Source: Natroniella sulfidigena (GTDB lineage Bacteria; Bacillota; Halanaerobiia; Halobacteroidales; Halobacteroidaceae). Taken from it: a stretch of 64,000 nucleotides of DNA. The notes beneath the pieces are model-generated. The model did no database searches, was not told the DNA's origin, and saw only the letters and a program-made list of their open reading frames with translations. The translations under genes and the position numbers were made by a program. The stretch spans positions 62,001-126,000 of the forward strand of contig NZ_JALKBY010000008.1 in assembly GCF_023223645.1 (NCBI RefSeq), written 5' to 3'. How positions within the stretch are numbered: the stretch's first letter is position 1; every line of letters begins with the position of its first letter. Positions 37,991-46,654 of this stretch are shown one piece after another.

Positions 37991-38560
37991 AAACCCCCCA
38001 TCCCTAAAGTTAGGGACGAGAGGTTTCATCGCGGTACCACCCTAATTGCTATCACCATAGCCACTCTCTAGCTCAATAACGGTAGCTAACCGTTCTAGCC
38101 TACTGAACTTCAGCTAGTCAGCTTCAAGGCCATCTTCAGTACTCCCCTCATCCTGGTTCTCAGCTTCCTCCAGTTCTCTGTAAATAAGGTGGTGGTACTT
38201 ACTCTCCCCTTCATTGCTTTTAGTTTAATATTAATTTTTCTATCAAGTGAAGAAGTCCCTCCAGGTTCTTTGAACCTTTCGTGATCGATAAGTGCCCCAA
38301 AAAGCTTGGGCACTTATCTTTTCCGCTCCAGGGCCATCTTCAGTACTCCCCTCATTCTGGTTCTCAGCTTCCCCCAGTTCTCTGTAAATAAGGTGGTGGT
38401 ACTTACTCTCCCCTTCATTGCTTTTGTTTAATATTAATTTTTCTATCAAGTGAAGAAGTCCCTTCGGGTTCTTTGAACCCTTCGTGATCGATAAGTGCTC
38501 TAAAGACCTTGAGCACTTATCTTTTCTACTCTCCCTTTATTGCTTTTGGTTTGCTATTAA
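37989..38560 (-). promoter_or_regulatory. T-box leader of metG with duplicated Stem I
   Basis: On the minus strand the T-box core AGGGTGGTACCGCG is at 38030-38043, followed by the terminator CGTCCCTAACTTTAGGGA and a T-run at about 37989-38022. Upstream lie two copies of a Stem I, about 204 bases apart, with AGAGTAAGTA, CAGAGAACTGG, GCTGAGAACCAG and a specifier region GAAGATGGCC. The methionine codon ATG is the specifier in each (38131-38133 and 38335-38337). Each copy is preceded by a hairpin GATAAGTGC...GCACTTATC and a GGTTCAAAGAACC stem. Only one antiterminator/terminator is present. The doubled Stem I is unusual. Confidence 0.88.
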
Positions 38561-38638
38561 TTTTATTGCTTTTTATCTTTGGTTTTAACTATCAATTATA
38601 AACTGCCCTTATGTATTATCTTCCCAACCTACTTAAAA

Positions 38639-38667
38639 AATATACATCATTAGACTAGATTTGTCAA
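38639..38667 (-). promoter_or_regulatory. Sigma-A promoter of the metG T-box transcript
   Basis: TTGACA, 17 bases, TATATT on the minus strand, directly after the chemotaxis gene. The transcript would start near 38632 and carry a leader of more than 750 bases. Confidence 0.8.
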
Positions 38668-38677
38668 GGGATTAGCT

Positions 38678-39931
38678 TTATTGATCATATAATTCAAGTT
38701 TATCCGTTAACCCATTCAAATCACTGATCATCTGATCTAGTTGATCGGCAATAGCAGATGTCTGTTGAGCTTCAGCAGACTGTTCTTCACTGATTGCAGC
38801 AACCTGCTCTGCCGAAGCAGCAACCTCTTCAGTAAAGCTAGCCACTTCATCTACATTAGAAACAAGTCGCTCCAACGTTGAATCCATACCATTAACCCGT
38901 CCTTTAATATCTATGAAGACATCATCTGCTTGGTTGATAATCTCCATTCCAGCTTCAGCTTTACTACGTCCGCCCTTCATTGCTTTAACAGTATTTTCGG
39001 AACGCTCTTTCATCTCCCTAATTAAATCAACAATATCTTCAGCTGCCGTATTCGACTCGACTGCTAATTGCCTAATCTCCTCTGCTACTACTGCAAAACC
39101 TTGCCCGTGTTCTCCAGCTCGTGCTGCTTCTATACTAGCATTTAAAGCCAATAAATTCGTCTGCTCTGCTATATTAGTAATCACATCAACAAACTGACTG
39201 ATTTCTTGAGTATAGTCATTCAATTGATCTACTGTAGTAGCTGATTGATTAATCGTTTGATTGACCTCTTGCATTGAATTGACAGCATTATTAATGATTT
39301 CAGTCCCTTCATTAGCAGCCTGAGAAATATCTTTGATCGAAACTTGCTCTTCATCAGTCGTTGCTCCACCTATATTTTGCAGATCAGCAGCCAAATTTTG
39401 AACCAAGCTAACTTGACGTTCTGAACTACTTGCTACCTGCTGAATAGCTGCCGAAGCTTGTTCAGCCATCTCACCTGATTCATCAGATGCTTTAGATAAA
39501 TCATCACTGATTTGATTGACCTTTTCCGTTGCCTGATCAATTCGTTCCATCATTTGAGTCATATTAATCATCATCTGATTCAACTCTCGTTGCAAAAATC
39601 CAATCTCATCATTTCGCTTAACATCCAAAGTCTCAAGATCAAGATCTCCTTCCCCCATCGCCTCTAGCATACACCCGATCTTTTTAACAGGACCAATGAT
39701 CAATCGATTAGTCAAGTATAAGATTACAGCTGTTATTGTTATCGTATTCACTGCTGTAGCAATATAAACAGAGAATTCACCTTGATAGATATGTTGATTA
39801 ATCAGATTGTTCAACCACTCTCCGATTACCGGGCCAACTAATAAAGCTAAAATTGTCCAAAATAAAAACTTAACCCGTAGACTGACCTTCAAATTCTTTA
39901 AATTAATTAACTGATTTATATTCTTACTCAA
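38678..39931 (-). CDS. Methyl-accepting chemotaxis protein with no extracellular sensor domain
   Basis: The 417 residues contain two membrane segments close together (about 22-43 and 58-80), a HAMP domain (about 80-135), and a cytoplasmic signalling domain with the highly conserved tip [20 protein letters not shown]. The C-terminus ends in ...[12 protein letters not shown] with no pentapeptide tether. Only about 15 residues lie between the membrane segments, so it must sense from the membrane or inside (energy taxis, for example) or through partners. It is located between herA and the metG leader; no other chemotaxis gene is in the window. Confidence 0.92.
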   Translation of the reverse strand: MSKNINQLINLKNLKVSLRVKFLFWTILALLVGPVIGEWLNNLINQHIYQGEFSVYIATAVNTITITAVILYLTNRLIIGPVKKIGCMLEAMGEGDLDLETLDVKRNDEIGFLQRELNQMMINMTQMMERIDQATEKVNQISDDLSKASDESGEMAEQASAAIQQVASSSERQVSLVQNLAADLQNIGGATTDEEQVSIKDISQAANEGTEIINNAVNSMQEVNQTINQSATTVDQLNDYTQEISQFVDVITNIAEQTNLLALNASIEAARAGEHGQGFAVVAEEIRQLAVESNTAAEDIVDLIREMKERSENTVKAMKGGRSKAEAGMEIINQADDVFIDIKGRVNGMDSTLERLVSNVDEVASFTEEVAASAEQVAAISEEQSAEAQQTSAIADQLDQMISDLNGLTDKLELYDQ

Positions 39932-40023
39932 TTTAATCCTCCTTTAGTTAATTTCCTCATTGATAATTATTCTTCAGAAAAGTGATAATCCCTTGTGAAA
40001 GTTCTGTGAATTTAATTTGAACT

Positions 40024-40143
40024 TTCTTGATAAATAGCTTAAGTTTAAGTACAAGTCTAAGTTTAAGTAAGAACTAAAAGCCCTTATGTTTTTAACGGTT
40101 GACTCAGACTTAACCTCAACCTTAAACTTAAGCTATTTTGTAA
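40024..40143. repeat. Long imperfect inverted repeat, AAGTTTAAG family (copy B)
   Basis: Runs from TTGATAAATAGCTTAAG to CTTAAGCTATTTTGTAATTA, with TAAGTCTAAGTTTAAG units on the left, CAGACTTAACCTCAACC on the right and CCTTATGTTTTTAACGGTTGAC between them, as in copy A. It ends at the stop of the herA gene. Confidence 0.7.
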
Positions 40144-41988
40144 TTAATCCTTAACTCGATAAGTTTCATCATTCATAAATGAATCTTCCGTAGTTATCAA
40201 TCCTTCCTCTACCAATAGATCCAATTTATCTCGTAATTGCTCAACATCTAATGTCTCTTCTAAATTCTTATTAACCTGCTCTAATTTAAAGGCTATATCA
40301 GTACTAGCAATTGGTAACTCATCAACAACTGCTTCATATAACCGCTCAATCTCAACATTACTCTGCTCTTCTAATTCTTCAAAAGGATTTTTAGTATGGG
40401 GACTGGTCGTCTTAGCCACCCTCACCCTAATTGCTAAAGTTCTTCCAAAGATTGCTGAAGATACAAAAGCATCCCCAGAACGCAAATAAGGCAATCGCTT
40501 AGCTTCATCAGCAGTTAAATCCGTTTCTTGCTTGATCGTTTCAATATCAGTTGCCCTTACCGTTCTAAAGACAAATTTAGTATTCAATTGAGCTGTCACT
40601 GTCTCATCAAGTAATGTTGGTCGTTGAGTCGCTAAGATTAAGAAGGTTCCATACTTTCGCCCCTCTTGTGCAATCTCTTTTATAATCTTATTAGCTGGTG
40701 ATTGATAACCTTTCGGAGCAAAGTTATGAGCCTCATCAGTAGCCACTACAAATGGAGGAAAATAGTCAGCCTCTTGACGTCGATATTGAGCATCCTTATA
40801 ATCACGCCGTTTCCGATATAAAGTGCCTAAGGCATATGTAGCAAAGACCTGTAATAGCCAGATTGGCCCTTGAATCACAACTAATTTTCTGGCCCTAACA
40901 CCTTCTTCGATCTGATCGATACTATGGCTAAATAATCCTTCCCTCTTTAACCTACCAAGTCTCCAAGCTAGGCCACTGATTGAACTAGCTGGCAAATCAC
41001 CAAACTCTCTTAATAAACCTAAGTAGTTATTATATTCCTCTTTTTTGTTTCCAGTAACGGCTCCATTTTTGAGATCACGTTCAATTCTATTTTGACCCAA
41101 TCTCTGTGCTTCTTGTAAATCGCCTAATCTTTGATCAAAAGTCAATAAGCTATCTCTTTTTTGGTGTAACTTCTGAACAGCATTGATCATTGAATCACTC
41201 AAGTCACTAGCAGCTGCCAATAAATCGGTCAAATCCTTACTAGATAGCTCAGCAAAATTAACCCCTACATCTTGACCGATCTGATACACTGCAAAATTAT
41301 CATTAAAATTAACCTGCTTCTCCTCTGCTAAATTAGGAAATGGAGTAGCAAAATCCATTTCAAAGTGAGGGTCAAAGACAATCGTTGGAATCTCTAACTT
41401 CATTAACTCCTCTAAAATAACCCTCATTCCAAATGACTTACCTGATCCAGAACCACCAATAATCCCGATGTGAGGATATTTATGCATTGCCTTTAATTTA
41501 AAATTAAATGGAATCCCTTCCTGAGCAATTACCTTATCATCCTCCAATAACGGAGCAATCCCCTTTAAGTGATCATCCATTCCAGAAGCCATCTCTTCCG
41601 TTCCTTTAATTACTCCTAAAACCAAGCCCTCTTCGGGTTCCTCTTTGACCAGTAAATCCTTAACTTCATCAAAACTAGGTATATCAACATCGACTCCAGT
41701 CTGAATCGGGTAAGGTGCTTCTTCTAGCAACCTCACTTTAGCAATATTTATTTCATCCTCTGCTAAATTATACCCTATACTCTTTAAAGATTCAATAACA
41801 CCTTGATCAACAAAGCTATTATCTATTGCTAGTGGAATATATCGGTTATAAGATTGGGTTTCAATTACCTCACCTAATGGATAATTCAACTCAGAATCAA
41901 TTATTTTTAACATTTCATTAATCCTAAACTTACGCTCTTTAGAAGCAACATAGACCTGTTGTTGAGTCGTCAAACCTACTACCTGCAT
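40144..41988 (-). CDS. herA: HerA-type DNA translocase/ATPase
   Basis: HerA is a hexameric DNA-pumping ATPase that works with the nuclease NurA in DNA end resection, best known from archaea. The 614 residues have a HAS-barrel-like N-terminus, Walker A GIIGGSGSGKSFG near residue 178, Walker B FVVATDEAHNFAP near 420, and the arginine-containing ATQRPTLLDE segment. The nurA gene lies 12 bases upstream in the same operon, the standard partnership. It sits between abrB and metG, genes that adjoin in Bacillus, so this is an insertion in the conserved order. Confidence 0.9.
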   Translation of the reverse strand: MQVVGLTTQQQVYVASKERKFRINEMLKIIDSELNYPLGEVIETQSYNRYIPLAIDNSFVDQGVIESLKSIGYNLAEDEINIAKVRLLEEAPYPIQTGVDVDIPSFDEVKDLLVKEEPEEGLVLGVIKGTEEMASGMDDHLKGIAPLLEDDKVIAQEGIPFNFKLKAMHKYPHIGIIGGSGSGKSFGMRVILEELMKLEIPTIVFDPHFEMDFATPFPNLAEEKQVNFNDNFAVYQIGQDVGVNFAELSSKDLTDLLAAASDLSDSMINAVQKLHQKRDSLLTFDQRLGDLQEAQRLGQNRIERDLKNGAVTGNKKEEYNNYLGLLREFGDLPASSISGLAWRLGRLKREGLFSHSIDQIEEGVRARKLVVIQGPIWLLQVFATYALGTLYRKRRDYKDAQYRRQEADYFPPFVVATDEAHNFAPKGYQSPANKIIKEIAQEGRKYGTFLILATQRPTLLDETVTAQLNTKFVFRTVRATDIETIKQETDLTADEAKRLPYLRSGDAFVSSAIFGRTLAIRVRVAKTTSPHTKNPFEELEEQSNVEIERLYEAVVDELPIASTDIAFKLEQVNKNLEETLDVEQLRDKLDLLVEEGLITTEDSFMNDETYRVKD

Positions 41989-42000
41989 CTAATCACCACC

Positions 42001-43035
42001 TTAATATATTCGATCTAAAGATTTAGCATGAAATAATTTCTGCTTTAAACCAGGCTCTAAATAATTATCAATCAATAATTCCATCATCTTATCCGTAATC
42101 CTTACCTCTTCATCAACAATATCTAACCAAATTGGAATCCCTCTACCACCTGCAGGAGTTAAAGACTGAACCAAAGCAGCAATCAAATCTAACTCCTGTT
42201 CTTGCTCCTTTAAGATATCAAGCCCAATTACTCCTGGATCACGGGTTGTCCTTAAAAAGACAGAACTTAATGTCTCCCCCTTAAAACTATCAATCTCTTC
42301 TAATTTTATCATCTCTCCCATCTCTAGTAAACCAAATAATAACTCTCGATCATACATTTCTATCATCTTAGCAGGCAAATCATCTGCTAGATTTTTACTT
42401 AGATCATTCGTTCCAATCTCTTCTATAACCCCTACTAGGATAACATCATTTTCTAAAGCCAACTCCACTAGCCTTTTCCACTCCTCTTCAGCCTGCATCT
42501 GATACCTAATCAGTGAACCATCCATCATAATTAATTTAGGATTCCACTCTAAGATACTATCTTTAGCTACTAAGATTTCTAATGCCGCTAATAAAGAACT
42601 TTTAATCTTTCCTGCTGCTTCTTGAGGATAAACTATAACATCTTTATTCTCTTGGGCCAAATTATCCTTATAAGTCTTTTTTCGGATCTTATCTCGATCT
42701 TCATCAATTAAAGGGCTAAAAGCTTCATGCTTGACAATACCTTCTTTATTTTTATCTGTACTCTTTGCCAAAGCTTGTAATAAAGTAATGTAATGAGGAT
42801 AATTCTTCCCTAATGTATTAATTGAACCATCTACCCCCACAACATCCTGCTCAGCTAACCATTCTTCGATCTCTTGCTGATCTATTTCATTTAAAGTTAC
42901 AATTTTACCTACCTTTTGACTAATCAAATTTCTCAGCTCTTTTTGAGCTAAATTAGCTTGATTTTGATACTTCTCTTTCAACTTTTGATTACATTCTTGT
43001 AATAATGATTTTAAACCAGTTGTTATCTCATTCAT
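42001..43035 (-). CDS. nurA: NurA nuclease
   Basis: NurA is a Mn-dependent 5'-3' nuclease with an RNase H-like fold that works with HerA. The 344 residues include the first catalytic Asp in VVGVDGSINTL (about residues 72-82), LIMMDGSLIRYQM (second Asp, about 170) and a C-terminal HAKSLDRIY. It is first in the operon with herA. No promoter stands out in the 237-base spacer on its side, though the opposite side has two for abrB. Confidence 0.87.
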   Translation of the reverse strand: MNEITTGLKSLLQECNQKLKEKYQNQANLAQKELRNLISQKVGKIVTLNEIDQQEIEEWLAEQDVVGVDGSINTLGKNYPHYITLLQALAKSTDKNKEGIVKHEAFSPLIDEDRDKIRKKTYKDNLAQENKDVIVYPQEAAGKIKSSLLAALEILVAKDSILEWNPKLIMMDGSLIRYQMQAEEEWKRLVELALENDVILVGVIEEIGTNDLSKNLADDLPAKMIEMYDRELLFGLLEMGEMIKLEEIDSFKGETLSSVFLRTTRDPGVIGLDILKEQEQELDLIAALVQSLTPAGGRGIPIWLDIVDEEVRITDKMMELLIDNYLEPGLKQKLFHAKSLDRIY

Positions 43036-43106
43036 AATATCACCAACCTTTATTCTTTCTTCAAGATTAAAAACTCATTCCCTTCTTTTGTAAAAAAGAT
43101 TTTTTA

Positions 43107-43238
43107 TTGACTTTTAAAATAAATTTTAGTATAATTTGTTAGGTTGTTTTGTCGAAAAAGGGTTTTATAACTAAAATTTTATTATAACTATTGACTTAGC
43201 TTGAAAAATATGTTATTATTTAGATAGATAATGTCGAA
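43107..43238 (+). promoter_or_regulatory. Tandem sigma-A promoters with Spo0A boxes upstream of abrB
   Basis: P1: TTGACT (43107), 17 bases, TATAAT (43130-43135). P2: TTGACT (43191), 17 bases, TATTAT (43214-43219). Each is followed at the expected position +6 to +14 by an exact Spo0A box TGTCGAA (43150-43156 and 43232-43238). In B. subtilis abrB also has two promoters and is repressed by Spo0A binding downstream of them. Confidence 0.82.
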
Positions 43239-43272
43239 TAACCAAACATAAGAAATTAAAGGAGGATTATAC

Positions 43273-43518
43273 ATGAAATCAACAGGAATTGTAAGGAAAG
43301 TAGATGAATTAGGACGAGTTGTGATTCCAATTGAATTAAGAAGGACTTTGAATATTGAAAATAAGGATGCTTTAGAGATTTATGTCGATAAGGAAAAGAT
43401 CATCTTGAAAAAATATCAACCGGCTTGTATCTTCTGTAATAATGCTGATAACATCACTAACTTCAAGGGGAAGAATATTTGTCCTGAATGCTTAGAAGAA
43501 ATGTCACATTCTGCTTAG
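43273..43518 (+). CDS. abrB: AbrB-family transition-state regulator with Cys4 C-terminus
   Basis: The 81 residues contain the swapped-hairpin AbrB DNA-binding domain (1-48: GIVRKVDELGRVVIPIELRR, ALEIYVDKEKIILKKYQ), followed by a C-terminal CxxC...CxxC zinc-like segment (CIFCNN, ICPECLEE). AbrB represses stationary-phase and sporulation genes until Spo0A switches it off. It is in the same place and in opposite orientation to its neighbours, as in B. subtilis (between rsmI and metS). The Cys4 tail is common in clostridial AbrB/SpoVT-type proteins. Two promoters and two Spo0A boxes precede it. Confidence 0.93.
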   Translation: MKSTGIVRKVDELGRVVIPIELRRTLNIENKDALEIYVDKEKIILKKYQPACIFCNNADNITNFKGKNICPECLEEMSHSA

Positions 43519-43534
43519 GTTTTTAATAACATAT

Positions 43535-43581
43535 ATAAGTAATAGAGGTGCATTGATCATCAATGCACCTCTATTACTTAT
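43535..43581. terminator. Bidirectional terminator between abrB and rsmI
   Basis: A perfect 22-bp stem ATAAGTAATAGAGGTGCATT.. / ..AATGCACCTCTATTACTTAT with a three-base loop. It overlaps the rsmI stop. Confidence 0.88.
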
Positions 43582-44428
43582 CAACCTTAATCTTAATTCC
43601 AATCTGATAAACCTCACTTTTAGGTAGATCACGCTCTTGAGCTACCTTCTTAATCGCTTGCTTCTTAGTTAACCCTTCTTTCATTCTCTGCTTAAGATGT
43701 TCTAGAATAGAAAGACCTTCCCACTTTGGACCTTCTAGCTCTTGATCTTTACCTTGATTACCCTCTAAGACAAAAGCAATCTCTCCTTTTGGAGCTTGCT
43801 CTTCAAATCTTTCTAATACTTCACTGACTAAACCATCGACCTTTTCTTCAAACTTCTTTGTCAACTCCCTACAGACTACTATCTGTCTATCCCCTAAAAT
43901 TTCTAAGATATCCTTTAAAGTAGCTACTAAACGATGAGGAGCTTCATAGCAGACAATCGTCCTCTCCTCCGTTTTTAATCGTTCTAAATAGCTCGTTCGC
44001 TCTTTATTTTTGCGTGGTAAGAATCCTTCAAAGACAAATCTATCGGTTGGTAAACCAGAAACGACCAAACTGCTTGTCACAGCCGTTGGCCCGGGAACAG
44101 GAATTATCTGTATACTTTGTTTACGCAATAGTTTAATCAATTCATACCCTGGATCAGAGATACCTGGCATTCCTGCATCAGAAACTAAGGCTATATCCAC
44201 CCCATCCTTGATCTTACTCAATAATTGCTTACTTTTACTAGTCGCATTATGTTCATGATAACTGGTCAATTTAGTCTTAATTTGGTAGTAATTTAATAAC
44301 TTTTGAGTTCGTCTTGTATCCTCAGCAGCAATCAAGTCAACATCTTTTAATGTATCTAAAGCTCGCAAAGTAATATCAGCTAAATTGCCAATTGGAGTAC
44401 CACAAACATATAAAGCTCCATCACTCAT
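43574..44428 (-). CDS. rsmI: 16S rRNA (cytidine1402-2'-O)-methyltransferase RsmI
   Basis: The 284 residues belong to the tetrapyrrole-methylase-type SAM family: LYVCGTPIGNLADITLRAL, LIAAEDTRRTQKLLNYY, ALVSDAGMPGISDPGYEL and PGPTAVTSSLVVSGLPTDRF are diagnostic. RsmI methylates the 2'-O of C1402 in the ribosomal P site. Its start overlaps yazA by eight bases, giving a coupled operon. Confidence 0.96.
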   Translation of the reverse strand: MSDGALYVCGTPIGNLADITLRALDTLKDVDLIAAEDTRRTQKLLNYYQIKTKLTSYHEHNATSKSKQLLSKIKDGVDIALVSDAGMPGISDPGYELIKLLRKQSIQIIPVPGPTAVTSSLVVSGLPTDRFVFEGFLPRKNKERTSYLERLKTEERTIVCYEAPHRLVATLKDILEILGDRQIVVCRELTKKFEEKVDGLVSEVLERFEEQAPKGEIAFVLEGNQGKDQELEGPKWEGLSILEHLKQRMKEGLTKKQAIKKVAQERDLPKSEVYQIGIKIKVDK

Positions 44429-44675
44429 CTAATTCCCCCTTAATCAATTTCAACTTCTGTTGCCGTGTCAACTGTTTAATAGCGTATTCCCTTTTTTGAG
44501 CCTGACTACGCGTTGTATACTCTTCTGTATAACGCACCTTAACTGGACTTCTACCCCGAGTATATTTGGCCCCTTTCCCTTGATTATGCTCTTTAATCCT
44601 TCTTTTTATATCTGTTGTATACCCTGTATACAATGTATCGTCACTACATTGTACAATATAAACATAGTGTCCCAT
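44421..44675 (-). CDS. yazA: GIY-YIG domain protein YazA
   Basis: The 84 residues form a single GIY-YIG nuclease domain: HYVYIVQCSDDTLYTGYTTDIKRRIKEHNQGKGAKYT. Proteins of this type (UPF0213, YhbQ/YazA) are related to SLX1. The exact role is unknown, perhaps in repair. It overlaps rsmI and follows the tRNA methyltransferase gene by eight bases, as in Bacillus. Confidence 0.93.
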   Translation of the reverse strand: MGHYVYIVQCSDDTLYTGYTTDIKRRIKEHNQGKGAKYTRGRSPVKVRYTEEYTTRSQAQKREYAIKQLTRQQKLKLIKGELDE

Positions 44676-44683
44676 AAAATACT

Positions 44684-45436
44684 TTATCCATTCCCCTCCG
44701 GATAATAAATTTCTTTTATTTGTTCAGTATAATTTCCTTGATTATTATAAATAATAAATGGAGGTAATACTTCAAGACCAACCCCTCCACCTTTACTAGC
44801 TTCTAGCAAAAATAAATTAGCATTACTATCTTTTCGAGAATAGACCAATCTCATTCTTTTAGCTGCCAGATTATAGTCAGCCAATAATGCTAATAACTCA
44901 GCTAAACGCTGAGTTCGATATACATAAGCTACTTTCCCCCCATATTTAACTAACTGACTACTCACTCTTATTACATCTTCTAAATCACATTTCAACTCAT
45001 GACGAGCCATAGCCACACTGTCCTCAGGATTTATTCTGCCACTACCTTTCTTTAAATATGGTGGGTTACTAACAATGTAATCAAAACTTTCCCTTCCAAA
45101 AGATTCGACAGCTTCTTTTAGATCAACTTCCCTAAACTCTACTCTATCTTCTAGATTATTATACTCAGCACTACGCTTAGCCATATCAATTAATTCAGCT
45201 TGAATATCGATTCCATAGACTTGTTTAGTTTTAAACTTAGCTTGAATCAAATGAGGGATAATCCCATTTCCCGTTCCTAGGTCTAATACTAAATCAGCTT
45301 CTTTAGGATTAACAAAATTAGCTAATAAAACAGCATCTAGAGAAAAACAAAAGTAATTTGGGTTTTGAATTAGCTCTAAATCATCAATTAATAGTTTATC
45401 TAATCGCTCATCTTCCTTAAGTTTAAGATCTGTCAT
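44684..45436 (-). CDS. yabB: tRNA1(Val) (adenine37-N6)-methyltransferase-like protein (YabB/TrmN6 family)
   Basis: This 250-residue SAM-dependent methyltransferase has the motif LVLDLGTGNGIIPHLIQAK (about residues 47-65) and the catalytic NPPY in DYIVSNPPYLK (about 125-135). N6-adenine methylation of tRNA is inferred from family. Position between yabA and yazA is conserved with Bacillus. Gap to yabA is four bases. Confidence 0.92.
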   Translation of the reverse strand: MTDLKLKEDERLDKLLIDDLELIQNPNYFCFSLDAVLLANFVNPKEADLVLDLGTGNGIIPHLIQAKFKTKQVYGIDIQAELIDMAKRSAEYNNLEDRVEFREVDLKEAVESFGRESFDYIVSNPPYLKKGSGRINPEDSVAMARHELKCDLEDVIRVSSQLVKYGGKVAYVYRTQRLAELLALLADYNLAAKRMRLVYSRKDSNANLFLLEASKGGGVGLEVLPPFIIYNNQGNYTEQIKEIYYPEGNG

Positions 45437-45440
45437 CCCC

Positions 45441-45779
45441 TCAATCTACCTCCACTTCTTCATCCGCTTCAAATAAACCCATACAAAACAAACAATCTCC
45501 TTCTCTAGCCTCACCAAAGTTAAGATGGCAGATATGAAAACCTTCCGTGTACAACCGTTCTAAATTATCTTGACTGGTCTCAGCTGTCTTTCCTTCTTCC
45601 TCCTCTTCCTTTTCCTTTTCAAACAATAATCTCTTTAAATTTTCATTCTCCTCTTTAAGTGTTTCATTCTCCTTATAAATATCATAAACTGTATTTTTGA
45701 CCTTTTGAAAATCATTAACTAATACCTGTAACTGTTCTTGAAAATGCGCTAATAAACTAATAATCTCTTTCACTACCAA
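45441..45779 (-). CDS. yabA: DNA replication initiation control protein YabA
   Basis: YabA inhibits DnaA and binds the beta clamp DnaN, preventing over-initiation. The 112 residues have an N-terminal leucine-rich coiled coil ([20 protein letters not shown], tetramer region) and a C-terminal zinc segment ([23 protein letters not shown]). An acidic glutamate run joins them. It retains its place between ricT and yabB. Confidence 0.94.
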   Translation of the reverse strand: MVVKEIISLLAHFQEQLQVLVNDFQKVKNTVYDIYKENETLKEENENLKRLLFEKEKEEEEEGKTAETSQDNLERLYTEGFHICHLNFGEAREGDCLFCMGLFEADEEVEVD

Positions 45780-45835
45780 CCCCCCAAACCAAATTTTGCT
45801 ATATTTACTATATTTATATTAAATAGTAAGTAACA

Positions 45836-46654
45836 TTATTTATCCTTTTTGCTGCTCTTTACTTCAACCTCCGCAGCATCAACCTCAAACTCCTCATTAT
45901 TTTTTAGTTCTACTCTTACTGTTTCCTTAACAACATTTCGATCTTTAACTCTACCTACTCCCATTTTAGTCTTAACTTGTTGACCTATATTAGGCAATTC
46001 TTTTTTAGTATTTAAGTAATTTTTAGCCTCATATCTCAAACAACACATTAATCTACCACAAACTCCTGATATCTTACTAGGATTTAATGATAAGTCCTGT
46101 TTTTTAGCCATTTTTATTGAGATGGGCTCAAAATTCCTCAAGAATGTTTTACAACATAACTGCCTACCACAAGGGCCAAGTCCTCCTAACATCTTGGCTT
46201 CATCTCTAACCCCAATCTGCCTTAACTCTATTCTTGTTCTAAAGACCGATGCTAAATCTTTAACCAATTCCCTAAAATCAACCCTTCCATCTGCCGTAAA
46301 GTAAAATAATAACTTCTTTTTATCAAGAGTATATTCAGCATCAATCAACTTCATTGGCAATCCATGTTCTTCAATCTTTTTTAAGCAGATATCAAAAGCT
46401 CGCTCTGCTTCTTCTTCATTCTCTTTAGCTTTTTGAATATCACTCAAAGTAGCCTTCCGTATAATCGGCTTTAAAGGAGATTTTAAGTTAGATTCATCTA
46501 TCTCCTTAACATCGGTTACAACCTCTCCTAACTCGACCCCTCGAACCGTCTTTACAACTACTTGTTGACCAACATTTAATTCAGTTTGATCATCATCCTT
46601 AAAGTAATAAATTTTACCAGCTTTTTTGAAGATTACTCCAATTGCTTCTGCCAT
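45836..46654 (-). CDS. ricT: RicT (YaaT), PSP1 domain protein
   Basis: RicT forms a complex with RicA and RicF that carries 4Fe-4S clusters and affects RNase Y action, sporulation and competence in B. subtilis. The 272 residues have a PSP1 domain with the diagnostic cysteines GPCGRQLCCKTFL and GVCGRLMCCLRYEAKNYL (about 160-215). The start overlaps holB by 22 bases. It is involved in phosphorelay/sporulation timing in Bacillus, so it may matter for the sporulation genes here. Confidence 0.95.
   Translation of the reverse strand: MAEAIGVIFKKAGKIYYFKDDDQTELNVGQQVVVKTVRGVELGEVVTDVKEIDESNLKSPLKPIIRKATLSDIQKAKENEEEAERAFDICLKKIEEHGLPMKLIDAEYTLDKKKLLFYFTADGRVDFRELVKDLASVFRTRIELRQIGVRDEAKMLGGLGPCGRQLCCKTFLRNFEPISIKMAKKQDLSLNPSKISGVCGRLMCCLRYEAKNYLNTKKELPNIGQQVKTKMGVGRVKDRNVVKETVRVELKNNEEFEVDAAEVEVKSSKKDK

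Noticed and set aside
38110-38449. Two overlapping open frames of 67-68 codons
   Set aside because: They lie within the duplicated Stem I region of the metG T-box leader; the repeat, not coding, explains their similarity.
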